From: an uncultured Candidatus Competibacteraceae bacterium
GTDB taxonomy: Bacteria > Pseudomonadota > Gammaproteobacteria > Competibacterales > Competibacteraceae
Direction of reading: 5' to 3'
Assembly (NCBI GenBank): GCA_937960715.1
Contig: CALGOO010000149.1
Span: forward strand, 1 to 18,978
Length of the DNA stretch: 18,978 nucleotides
Every line of letters starts with the position of its first letter. The first letter of the stretch is position 1. Below the pieces are notes generated by a model. The model searched no databases, had not been told where the DNA came from, and worked only from the letters and a program-made list of their open reading frames with translations. The position numbers were made by a program, and so were the translations under genes. Of the stretch, positions 1-7,878 are shown piece after piece.

Positions 1-55
1 GGCCTTCCTGGCGGCCTTCCTGGCGGCCTTCCTGGCGGCCTTCCTGGCGGCCTTC
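1..55. repeat. 12-bp in-frame tandem repeat (GGCCTTCCTGGC), four full copies plus a partial copy
   Basis: Positions 1-48 hold four perfect copies of GGCCTTCCTGGC, and 49-55 hold the start of a fifth. The array may continue beyond the window. On the minus strand it encodes Glu-Gly-Arg-Gln repeated at the C-terminus of the DUF2887/Rpn-like protein. The unit length is a multiple of three, so copy-number slippage would lengthen or shorten the tail without shifting the frame. Such charged repeat tails are common in this protein group. Confidence 0.95.
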
Positions 56-715
56 GGTAAACACCTCCTGGTAAAACCGGGTTTGTCTCAAATCCACATC
101 CACTAAGTTCAACATTGCACGAATCTCCTCACGGCTCAGCTTCGGTAGCCGGTATACCAACAGAGTTTCCACCAAATCCACCAGTTCCCCCCATGCCGTC
201 GTTTTCCGCTGGTCGGGCGTCGCGGGTTGCACCAATTCTTGCGCCTGGGCCATCACCCGCGCCGGCTCGCCGATCAACAGCTGCAACAACCGCAATCCCA
301 AGCTGGACGGCGCCGATTGGCGGAAATCCTCCAGATACACCCGCCGCACCTGTGGGAGGGTCAGCAACGCCGTGTAATGTTGGCCGGCGTCCCGTTCGAC
401 GCGACGTTCTGGATAAATCACCACCGCTTGCCAGGGATGCGCTGGTGGATGCAGGTACAGATACAGGAAAATCTCCGCGAAGAGCCGGCGATAGAACCGC
501 TCATCGGGTTGATACTGTACTTCGACAAATACCATCGGTCGTTCGGTCGCTTCCGCTGGTGGCGTTAACACTCCATCCAGGCGAAACGCCGTCTGTTTGA
601 TTTCCTCCGACCGGAATCGGTAACCGGTGATGTCGGGTACTGGCCAGCCCGCCAGTTCGAACACCAGTTCCGGCAAGCGTTGAAACAGCCGGTAGAACAC
701 ACTGTCCGTTTTCAG
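1..715 (-). CDS. DUF2887 / Rpn-family PD-(D/E)XK nuclease-like protein, partial at its C-terminus
   Basis: I translated this frame by hand. It runs open from a CTG at 715 to the left window edge, so the C-terminus is missing. The N-terminus reads (M)KTDSVFYRLFQRLPELVFEL, followed by EIKQTAFRLDGV, FVEVQYQ, FYRRLFAEIFLYL and AVVIYPERRVE. This is the layout of DUF2887 proteins, which resemble the Rpn/PD-(D/E)XK group of recombination-promoting nucleases and putative transposases. The FVEVQYQ segment would be the E-x-Q/K part of a nuclease core; that is inference. The tail (minus-strand end) is a run of EGRQ repeats. An in-frame TAA, which is the stop of the upstream maltokinase gene, lies 15 bases before the CTG. 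There is no ATG, GTG or TTG between them. GGGAGGAG sits 7 bases before the CTG, so a CTG start is the best reading. The first alternative is GTG at 700. The role in the host is unknown. Confidence 0.82.
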   Translation of the reverse strand, partial: MKTDSVFYRLFQRLPELVFELAGWPVPDITGYRFRSEEIKQTAFRLDGVLTPPAEATERPMVFVEVQYQPDERFYRRLFAEIFLYLYLHPPAHPWQAVVIYPERRVERDAGQHYTALLTLPQVRRVYLEDFRQSAPSSLGLRLLQLLIGEPARVMAQAQELVQPATPDQRKTTAWGELVDLVETLLVYRLPKLSREEIRAMLNLVDVDLRQTRFYQEVFTEGRQEGRQEGRQEGRQEG

Positions 716-730
716 GTTGCGTCTCCTCCC

Positions 731-2347
731 TTACGTCGGTAGCGATAACAGTTCGCGCAGTCCCACAAGCGGGATTTCGACCCAATCGGGGCGGTTGTCC
801 AGTTCGTAACGAAGCTCGTAGCACACCTTTTCCAGCGTGAACAGTTCCAGCAACGCCCTCACCTGATCGGGATCGGTGGGATAGCCCGGACTGTTCCCCG
901 CAGCCGTGACGTAGCCTTCCAGAAATGCCGCCCGGGTTTGTCGCTGCCAATCATTGATGTGCGGCAAAAACACCGCCCGGTCGCCGGTTCCATCGGCGGT
1001 GGCCTGGCGCAGGGCGGCATGAGCGGCGTAGTCGAACGAGCGCAACATGCCGACCACGTCCCGTAGCGGCGAGTGCTTGGCGCGTCGCTCCGCCAGCGAC
1101 CGGGACGGTTCGCCCTCGAAATCGATGATGATGACGTCATCCCTGGCCACCAGCACTTGGCCAAGATGGTAGTCCCCGTGATAGCGGGTCTTCATGGCTT
1201 GCGGCGCGCGCGTTTCCATGCTTGCGAGCCGCGCCGCCGCCGCGCCACGCGAGTCCAGCATCTGTTCGGCCAGGGGCCGCGCCGGTTCCGGCAACTGAAA
1301 TCGCGCTTGCTCCAGCCGTGCGAACGTCGCATCCACCTCGATCTGGATTCGTTCCAACCCGTCGGCCAAATCGTTCGCCGTGATCGGTTCGGGATCGAAA
1401 GCCGGATCACCGGTCGTTTGCGCCAACGCTCGATGCAATTCCCCGGTGCGCCGCCCCAGGGTGGCGGCGAACAGCAGATAGGGCGCGTGCGCGTTGTCGC
1501 CGCCGGCGCGAACCGTTGCCGTCCCTTGCCGGCAATCGTCCAGGAAGCGGTTGAGATAATCCAGCGTGTAGCTCCAGGCGTCGCCCTGATTAGCGACGAA
1601 GCCTTGCAGCAGCACCAGCGTCGTGCGCTCGCCGCCCTCGCCTTCGTATTCGAGCGCGCCGGCCAGCGGCGCGATATTGGGGAAAGCGATTTCGGTCAGG
1701 AACCGGCCCATTTCCAGTTCGGGGTTAATGCCGGGTTGCAAGCGGCGATAGGCTTTCATCAGCAGCCGGTCGCCGAAAGTGATGGTGGTATTGCTGCTGT
1801 CCAGCGCCAGCCGTTTGGCCGGCAACGATTCGGGGGCATCGCCGGCCAGGTCGGCGAACAGCCGCGTGGCGGAGAATTGCAACCAGCCCTGGCCCAGCGG
1901 CAGCCGGGCGTTGCGCGCGATCATGCCAACGAGGTATTGACAGAACCGTTCGTCCGCGAACGCGCCGTACAGCAGACCCATCCGGGCCTTGACCCGCACC
2001 TTGGCCAGGGCGTAGGGCCACAGTGGCCGCAGTTTTTCGTCGCTGTCGTCCCCCCACGCCAGCGCCAGCGGCAAGCCGTAGTCCTGCGGCTCCGGTCGTC
2101 CAGCCAGCCAGACCCGGATGCGCGCCAGCAACCACTCGCTGCGGTCGGGCCAGAGGTCGTACTGCTCGAATTCGACCTTTTCGATGCGCCCGCCCTTGCC
2201 GGCGAACCAGCGCTGGGTCGGCAGAAATTCCGGCAAGACCTGCCGGACCAGCCGTTCGTGCAGAGCCGCCGCCATCGTCCGTCGCCCCGGCTCGACCTGG
2301 TCAACGAAGAAGCTCTTCCAGCCCTGGAACAGGACCAACGTCTGCAT
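731..2347 (-). CDS. mak: Maltokinase (Mak-type aminoglycoside-phosphotransferase fold), separated from trehalose synthase
   Basis: This 538-residue protein is predicted to phosphorylate maltose to maltose 1-phosphate with ATP, feeding alpha-glucan synthesis in the TreS-Mak-GlgE route. Visible motifs are the N-cap QRWFAGKG (45-52), the kinase catalytic segment HGDYHLGQ (about 388-395) and the metal-binding DFEGEP segment (about 408-413), followed by SLAERRAKHSPLRD. In many bacteria Mak is the C-terminal half of a TreS-Mak fusion. Here residues 1-20 (TLVLFQGWKSFF) look like the fusion linker, yet no TreS domain precedes them. The frame continues open upstream of the ATG for about 25 codons to a TAA, with no plausible start and no clear ribosome-binding site. 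It may be the surviving 3' part of a broken fusion gene or a free-standing maltokinase. The next gene downstream starts 15 bases after the stop. Confidence 0.85.
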   Translation of the reverse strand: MQTLVLFQGWKSFFVDQVEPGRRTMAAALHERLVRQVLPEFLPTQRWFAGKGGRIEKVEFEQYDLWPDRSEWLLARIRVWLAGRPEPQDYGLPLALAWGDDSDEKLRPLWPYALAKVRVKARMGLLYGAFADERFCQYLVGMIARNARLPLGQGWLQFSATRLFADLAGDAPESLPAKRLALDSSNTTITFGDRLLMKAYRRLQPGINPELEMGRFLTEIAFPNIAPLAGALEYEGEGGERTTLVLLQGFVANQGDAWSYTLDYLNRFLDDCRQGTATVRAGGDNAHAPYLLFAATLGRRTGELHRALAQTTGDPAFDPEPITANDLADGLERIQIEVDATFARLEQARFQLPEPARPLAEQMLDSRGAAAARLASMETRAPQAMKTRYHGDYHLGQVLVARDDVIIIDFEGEPSRSLAERRAKHSPLRDVVGMLRSFDYAAHAALRQATADGTGDRAVFLPHINDWQRQTRAAFLEGYVTAAGNSPGYPTDPDQVRALLELFTLEKVCYELRYELDNRPDWVEIPLVGLRELLSLPT

Positions 2348-2373
2348 CGGGCGATTTCCAAGGTTGGTAGATT

Positions 2374-2508
2374 CTGGAAATAGACGGCGGGACTGGCTGG
2401 AAAATTGACTTTCAGCGGTAAGCGTTATTTACCTTCACCTACCGCCATGCCAACGCTGGATCACCTTGGTCAAGCGGGTGGCATCATGGAAACTGACGAA
2501 TCGAGCGT
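2374..2508 (-). other. Non-coding junction with a possible gene relic between the FRG gene and maltokinase
   Basis: The base composition returns to the GC-rich host style just after the FRG stop codon. On the minus strand one frame, read from the FRG end, gives about 25 residues including FVSFHDATRLTKVIQRWHG before a TGA. It has no start of its own and could be the end of a gene destroyed by the cassette insertion. I could not assign it to a family. No terminator with a U-run was seen. Confidence 0.35.
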
Positions 2509-3759
2509 TTATGGTGTTCTTGGATCAACTATCCAAAATTCTTTTATGTAATCTATCTGCTGATCAAGGTCAGGATACATACTGCCCGCATTAAATCCAA
2601 TTGTTTGTAGTTCTTTACGGATATCGGTCTTTTTATCTTTTGGAATTTTTGCCGATACTATCACCTTTCTCTCATAGAAATTTGAGCAAGCATCCTTATC
2701 CCAATCGTCTAGATGAATCGGTTTTGGATTTCTACATTCAAAATTGCCTGAATTTTTCCTAACCAGCTTATCTGGTAAATAGTCTCCGCCAGCTAGAGTA
2801 AACATGCCACTTTGTGCAGCAATACGTATATTTTTTCTTTCTGGAAAAACAGCCACGGGCTTTCGAATAGAGAAAATAAAACTGAAAAGCCAGCGTTTTG
2901 CTGCTTTTACTATCCCTTCGTCGCTATTTTCGACAGGGATGTACTCACGCTGTAACCATATTGGCATCATGTTATATAAGCTTACAAATTGATAATCATA
3001 CTCACTATTATCAAGAAAATTGCGAGGAACATTATTAAGTTTACTTCGAAATATTTCATCCCCATTCGTTTTCTCAACCTCTTCAATTAATTCAATATCT
3101 TTTTCTGTAAAATACGCTGTTGTTTTTAAGAGCTGTTCCCAGAAATCACTTGAAAAACCAACTGTTGACGCTGCTGCCCTTACGGGTGGCCTGGATAATA
3201 GCTCATCCAGATAAGCGGTCTGGGATAATTCACTACGAAGGACAACATGAAATTGTTCTGGGCCATAAACAAAATGCTCTTTTCTTTGATAATGCATAAA
3301 TTCTACACTAGGGCATAATAGCCTTGCATTTAATGCAAAAATTTTCGCTTCTTTATCATCATGGTTTTTGCTTTCTTCAACCGCAAACCACAAAGCAATG
3401 AGGACGTTTTCTGTCCAATCAAGTAATCGACAAGGTAAACCATAGTGCTTCATTAAGGACAAAATATCAAATGTCGAATAACAGTTGTCTCGATAACGTG
3501 GAAAGCGTCTGATTAGATGCATCAGCATACCTCCTTCTTCATAAATTTTTTCTGTAACAGATCCAGTGGGTTTATCTTTCCGAAAAGCTCCAGGTGTAAG
3601 CTTGTACTCGCTATCTTTATGGCCTCGATACCATACATGTATTGGAGCTTGTTGATCATATGGTGAACTAAATCCGAAATCATTTAATACTTGCTTCGCC
3701 CACTCAATAGCATCACTAACAGATGTGATTTTTTTGATTCTTTCAGGTTGTGTAGCCAT
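2509..3759 (-). CDS. FRG domain-containing protein on an AT-rich, probably acquired segment
   Basis: This 416-residue protein has the FRG domain in the first third: HVWYRGHKDSEYKLTPGAFR (41-60) holds the name-giving F/Y-R-G motif. MKHYGLPCRLLDWTENVLIA (103-122) is the strongly conserved second block, followed by ALWFAVEES. The remaining 290 residues carry no motif that I recognise. No signal peptide or membrane segment is seen. The start at ATG 3759 is supported by GAGGAG seven bases upstream. The gene is visibly AT-rich, with ATA, TTA, AAA and AAT codons that its neighbours avoid, so horizontal transfer is likely. FRG proteins have no settled biochemical function. They recur on mobile DNA and near defence genes, so an anti-phage or abortive role is a reasonable but unproven guess. 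It stands alone, between a truncated GT20 gene and the maltokinase. Confidence 0.85.
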   Translation of the reverse strand: MATQPERIKKITSVSDAIEWAKQVLNDFGFSSPYDQQAPIHVWYRGHKDSEYKLTPGAFRKDKPTGSVTEKIYEEGGMLMHLIRRFPRYRDNCYSTFDILSLMKHYGLPCRLLDWTENVLIALWFAVEESKNHDDKEAKIFALNARLLCPSVEFMHYQRKEHFVYGPEQFHVVLRSELSQTAYLDELLSRPPVRAAASTVGFSSDFWEQLLKTTAYFTEKDIELIEEVEKTNGDEIFRSKLNNVPRNFLDNSEYDYQFVSLYNMMPIWLQREYIPVENSDEGIVKAAKRWLFSFIFSIRKPVAVFPERKNIRIAAQSGMFTLAGGDYLPDKLVRKNSGNFECRNPKPIHLDDWDKDACSNFYERKVIVSAKIPKDKKTDIRKELQTIGFNAGSMYPDLDQQIDYIKEFWIVDPRTP

Positions 3760-3796
3760 TACTCACTCCTCAATCATTAAGTGTCAGAAATGGTTT

Positions 3797-3852
3797 GGCT
3801 AAGCAGACTGTGTTAGCGAACATCTCTCATCATCAAACCAGTCTGTTTGCCC
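3797..3852. repeat. Imperfect inverted repeat at the upstream edge of the FRG cassette
   Basis: GGCTAAGCAGACTG at 3797-3810 is nearly the reverse complement of CAGTCTGTTTGCCC at 3839-3852. The inner seven bases, CAGACTG and CAGTCTG, match perfectly. A small dyad TGTT-AGCG-AACA (3811-3822) lies between the arms. It sits between the FRG start codon and the point where GT20 homology ends, so it could be the end of a mobile element or a regulatory site. No matching copy was found at the other edge near 2500. Confidence 0.4.
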
Positions 3853-4981
3853 AGAGCGCAGAGCGCAAGCAACAGTGACAACAAGTATAGCAGTGAATGA
3901 GGTTATCGCATGTCTCGTAGGATAGCCCACCATTCTTCCAATCACCGTCAGCGTAAAGGGACCGGCCTTTGGCATCGCTCATCCGTCGGTCGGCCTCGCC
4001 AGAGCCGTGCGCTACCCAGACCCCACCGCAAGCTTGCAGCACCGGGTCGAGCGCGGTGACCAACCCGCCGACGGGCATGATCAGCCGGGGCTTGCCGTCG
4101 CGCAGTTCGTGCATGTAGGGCTCGCGGTTGCTAATCACCAGCAGTTGGCCACCGCGCAAGCAGTCGACGACATAGGCGCGCAGCCGGTCGCGGGTCCAGA
4201 CGTTATCGGTGCGCACCACCGCCCGAGCCTGCGCCTGATGGGCGGTGCGGGCCGCGCGGAACGAAGCCGCCAGCCGGTCGCTTTCGCTGGCCAGCCGCGC
4301 CACGGGCAATGCGATGGGTAGCACTTCGGCGGCATCGCCGGTGCGCAGTTGCCGCATCCATTCCGCTAGCCGGTTGAGCGGCCGGTCGTACAGCAGCCAG
4401 GCGCTAGCCACGGTCAAGAGCAGCAGGGATAGAACGATGAAGCCGATCCAGAACCCGAACCGCGCCTGCCGATGCGTGGCGCGTTCGTCCAGACCCACCA
4501 AATCGTGCAGCACTGCCAATACACCCTGTGGTTGGTCATCGGGTGTGCGGACCACCGAGACGAGCAGGTGAATGTGAGCATCGGTCGTGCGCCGGGTTTC
4601 GACCCTGTCTTTCCCTGCCGCCAAGGTCTGGCCGACAGTCTCCCGCAGTAACTCGGTAAAATCGGCGACCCCCTTGCCGGCGGCGACCAGCCGGCCGTCG
4701 GTGCGGTAAACCGCCAGTCCGATCAGACGCCGGTAGCCTTCCAGCATGGAGCCGAACGCGGTCGCCGCTTCGCTGTCCGGCAGTTGCAACGCCACTTGCG
4801 CTGGATAGGCCATCTGATGCGCGATGACGTAGGCGCGGCGATCCATCTCTTCCAAATCGTTGCGGCGTTCGCGTTCGATCTGAAACCAGGCCAGCGCGCT
4901 GATCAACAGGCCGACCAGCGTGGTGATCAACAACCCCATCCGTAGCGAATTGGGTAGGTGGAGTGGGGATTTGGGCAACAT
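3833..4981 (-). pseudogene. Truncated membrane-anchored trehalose-6-phosphate synthase (sensor-like domain fused to GT20 N-terminus)
   Basis: The open frame gives 382 residues. A first transmembrane helix lies at about 15-35. An extracytoplasmic sensor-like region (about 40-170) and a second helix (about 176-197, WIGFIVLSLLLLTVASAWLL) follow, then a HAMP-like linker. GT20 homology starts at about 279: LVISNREPY (281-289), GGLVTALDP (305-313) and WVAHGSGEADR (322-332), which is the beginning of OtsA-type synthase. Homology stops near residue 342 (position ~3956). The last 40 residues, including HCYTCCHCC, look like chance translation. A full GT20 domain needs some 450 residues, so the active site is absent and trehalose-6-phosphate synthesis from UDP-glucose and glucose-6-phosphate is not expected. 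The start is ATG 4981, with AAGGAGG five bases upstream; a TTG at 5002 is less likely. A stable membrane sensor fragment could still be made. Confidence 0.78.
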
Positions 4982-5307
4982 GATGGCCTCCTTAACAAGC
5001 AAGCGGTTGCTACAGGTACGGCTGGATGACTGGTGATTCGATGCAAGCCGCCGCGATTTACCCGATCAAGGCATTCCCTAAAATCACATCAAATTCAGAG
5101 TTTGGACAAAAATCGAATAATTCTAAATCAACAGGTTATGCGTAGGAGCAAACTTGCCCGCAGTAGAATGCTAGCAATCGTGGTCAAGGCTGTTCCACCA
5201 TCAATCAGTTAGTTTTTGGATAATTTCTCAATAATTATTGATCACTTAACAACCGAGTTGCGGGTAACAGTGGCTTTAGAAACTGTATGTCAATTAATAA
5301 TTACATA
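4982..5307. other. AT-rich 326-bp intergenic spacer between the GT20 stump and mutS
   Basis: No credible gene is seen here. The part nearest mutS (about 5090-5300) is markedly AT-rich compared with the flanking coding DNA. It contains a perfect 14-bp palindrome at 5228-5241. Both neighbouring genes are on the minus strand, so the segment should hold the mutS 3' end and the upstream control region of the GT20 gene. I found no stem-loop followed by a U-run for mutS and no convincing promoter pair. Confidence 0.6.
5228..5241. repeat. Perfect AT-rich palindrome TCAATAATTATTGA
   Basis: TCAATAATTATTGA equals its own reverse complement. It lies in the spacer downstream of mutS, about 65 bases after the stop. 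It could be a protein-binding dyad or chance in AT-rich DNA. It has no loop and no U-run, so it is a poor terminator. Confidence 0.5.
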
Positions 5308-7878
5308 TCAATATCCGCTCAGCGTTTTCAACCGCCTCAGTTCAGCCAGCGCCTGTTCCGGGGTCAGCGCGTCGGGATCGAGCGCCGCCAGCGCGGCCAC
5401 GACCGGGGGCGTCGCCTCGCCGAACAACGCCAGTTGCGGCGTCGCCGTCGCCGGCCGGGTCGGCAATTCCCGTCGTAACATTTGTCGTTCCAGCAAGCGT
5501 AACCTCTGGCGGGCCTGCTGGATCACCACCGGCGGCACGCCGGCCAGCGCCGCTACTTGCAGGCCGTAACTGCGACTGGCCGGCCCGTCCTGCGCCCGGT
5601 GCAGGAACACGAGGGTCTCGCCGTGCTCCACCGCGTCGAGATGGACGTTGGCGATGCCGGGCTGTTCGTCCGGCAAGCGGGTCAGTTCAAAGTAATGGGT
5701 GGCGAACAGGGTAAAGGCGCGCACTTTTTCGGCCAGATGCGCCGCGCAGGCCCAGGCCAGGGCCAGCCCGTCAAAGGTGCTGGTGCCGCGCCCGATCTCG
5801 TCGATCAAGACCAGACTGCGCGGGGTGGCGTTGTGCAGGATGTTGGCGGCCTCGCTCATTTCCACCATGAAGGTCGAGCGACCGCCAGCCAGATCGTCGG
5901 AGGCGCCGATGCGGGTAAAGATGCGGTCGATGGGACCGATCACCGCCCGCTCGGCCGGGACGAAGCTGCCCAGGTGGGCGAGCAATACGATCAGCGCGGT
6001 CTGGCGCATCAGGGTGGATTTGCCGCCGGCGTTGGGTCCGGTGACGATCAGCATCCGCCGCCGTTCGGGTTCCAGCGTCAGGTCGTTGGGGGTGAAGGTT
6101 TCTTCCAGCACCTGCTCGACCACCGGATGCCGCCCGGCGCGGATGGCGATCCCCGGTTCGGCCACCAGATCCGGCCGGTTCCAGCGCAACGCGGCGGCGC
6201 GCTCGGCCAGATTGGCCAGCACATCCAACTCCGCCAGGGCGGCGGCACTGGTCTGCAACGCGGGCAAGTCGGCGATCAGACGATCCAGCAGGGCGTCGTA
6301 CAGCGCCTTTTCCCGCGCCAGCGCCTGTTCCTGGGCGCGCAGCGCCTTGTGCTCGAATTCCTGCAATTCCGGAATGATGTAGCGCTCCGCCCCCTTGAGG
6401 GTCTGGCGCCGCAGATAATCGGCCGGCACCGCCTGGGACTGGGCGCGGGTGACTTCGATGTAGTAGCCATGCACCCGGTTGAACCCGACCTTGAGGTTGG
6501 CGATGCCGGTCCGCTGGCGTTCCCGCGCCTCCAACTCCACCAGGTAGTCATCGGCGTGCTCGCTCAGGTTCCGCAGTTGGTCCAACTCGGCGTCGTAACC
6601 CGGCGCGATCACTCCCCCGTCGCGCAATACCTGTGGCGGATTGGGGATGATCGCCCGGTTCAAGAGATCGCAAACCTCGGGATGCGTCCCGGCGCGGCGA
6701 GCGAGGTCGCGCGGCAACGCCGCATCCAGCAGGCCGAGAAACCGTTGCACGGTGGGCAGGCGGGCTAGGGCGTCGGCTAGGGCGACCAAGTCGCGCGGCC
6801 GGGCCGATTTCAGCGCCACCCGCGCCAGAATCCGTTCCACGTCGCCGGTTCCACGCAACAGCCCACGCAGGTAGTCGTAGCCGCCGTTTTCCAGCAATTG
6901 CCGCAAGCACTCTTGCCGCTGGCCGATGACGGCTCGATCCCGCAACGGCCGGTGGGTCCAGCGGCGCAACAATCGCCCGCCCATCGGCGTCACGCAGCGG
7001 TCGAGAACACCGATCAGCGTATGGTCGTGGCGACCGCTCAGGCTGTGCTCCAGTTCCAGGTTGCGGCGGCTGGCGACATCCAGAATCACGCTGTCCTCGT
7101 GACGCTCGACCCGCAGGCCGGTCAAATGGGGGAGGGCGCCGCGCTGGGTGTCCTTGACGTATTGCAGCAGACAGCCGGCGGCGGCCACCGCGACCGGCTG
7201 GTCGGCGCAACCGAAGCCGTCCAGGTTGCGCACCCCGAACTGAGCGCACAGGGCGCGCGTGGCGCTGTCGAGGTCGAAATGCCAGGGGGCCTGCCGACGC
7301 AGGCCGGAATGCTGACGCCAGGGCTCGGGCGGGTCGGATGTCTCGTCGATCAGCAGTTCCGCCGGTTTCAGCCGCTCCAATTCGTTGAGCAACGCCGCTT
7401 GGCCATGAACCTGCGTGATCGCGAATCGGCCACCGCTCAGGTCCAGATGGGCCAGCCCGTAAACGTGCTTGGCCTGATGCAGGGCCAGCAGCAGGTTGTC
7501 ACGGCGCTCATCCAGCAACGCCTCGTCGGTCAGGGTGCCAGGCGTGACGATCCGGGTGACCCGCCGTTCCATCGGCCCCTTGCTGGCGGCCGGATCGCCG
7601 AGTTGCTCGCAGATCGCCACCGACAGGCCGAGCTTGACCAGCCGGGCAAGATAGCTTTCCACCGCGTGGAACGGGACGCCGGCCATCGGAATCGGGGCGC
7701 CGGCGGACTGGCCGCGGGTGGTCAGGGTGATGTTGAGCAGTTCGGCGGCGCGGCGGGCGTCGTCGTAGAACAGCTCGTAAAAATCCCCCATCCGGTAGAA
7801 CAGCAGGATGTCGGGATGCTCGGCCTTGATGCGCAGATATTGCTGCATCATCGGCGTGTGCTGGTTGAAGTTATCCAA
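5308..7878 (-). CDS. mutS: DNA mismatch repair protein MutS
   Basis: MutS binds base-base mismatches and small loops and, with MutL, starts methyl-directed repair. The N-terminal mismatch-binding domain has NFNQHTPMMQQYLRIKAEHP and GDFYELF, with the Phe-x-Glu of the mismatch wedge at 33-35. The C-terminal ABC-type ATPase shows Walker A GPNAGGKST, Walker B LVLIDEIGRGTSTFDG and the ATHYFEL segment. The C-terminus ends LTPEQALAELRRLKTLSGY. I chose the TTG at 7878, which gives 856 residues, close to the 853 of E. coli MutS, and begins exactly at the family start DNFNQHTPMM. An ATG at 7941 would add MARKIVLNRIWVKR..., which has no family counterpart. Those codons (ATA, TTA, GTA, CTT, CGA) are rare elsewhere here, so that DNA looks like promoter. 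The gene is divergent from corA. Confidence 0.95.
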   Translation of the reverse strand: MDNFNQHTPMMQQYLRIKAEHPDILLFYRMGDFYELFYDDARRAAELLNITLTTRGQSAGAPIPMAGVPFHAVESYLARLVKLGLSVAICEQLGDPAASKGPMERRVTRIVTPGTLTDEALLDERRDNLLLALHQAKHVYGLAHLDLSGGRFAITQVHGQAALLNELERLKPAELLIDETSDPPEPWRQHSGLRRQAPWHFDLDSATRALCAQFGVRNLDGFGCADQPVAVAAAGCLLQYVKDTQRGALPHLTGLRVERHEDSVILDVASRRNLELEHSLSGRHDHTLIGVLDRCVTPMGGRLLRRWTHRPLRDRAVIGQRQECLRQLLENGGYDYLRGLLRGTGDVERILARVALKSARPRDLVALADALARLPTVQRFLGLLDAALPRDLARRAGTHPEVCDLLNRAIIPNPPQVLRDGGVIAPGYDAELDQLRNLSEHADDYLVELEARERQRTGIANLKVGFNRVHGYYIEVTRAQSQAVPADYLRRQTLKGAERYIIPELQEFEHKALRAQEQALAREKALYDALLDRLIADLPALQTSAAALAELDVLANLAERAAALRWNRPDLVAEPGIAIRAGRHPVVEQVLEETFTPNDLTLEPERRRMLIVTGPNAGGKSTLMRQTALIVLLAHLGSFVPAERAVIGPIDRIFTRIGASDDLAGGRSTFMVEMSEAANILHNATPRSLVLIDEIGRGTSTFDGLALAWACAAHLAEKVRAFTLFATHYFELTRLPDEQPGIANVHLDAVEHGETLVFLHRAQDGPASRSYGLQVAALAGVPPVVIQQARQRLRLLERQMLRRELPTRPATATPQLALFGEATPPVVAALAALDPDALTPEQALAELRRLKTLSGY

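Noticed and set aside
1..55. Possible CRISPR or VNTR regulatory array
   Set aside because: The units are contiguous, without spacers, and encode an in-frame protein tail.
5557..6768. 403-codon plus-strand open frame antisense to mutS, and similar ones at 6898-7923 and 1073-2383
   Set aside because: All lie opposite well-supported genes and are rich in Gln, Gly, Arg and His, as expected of antisense frames.
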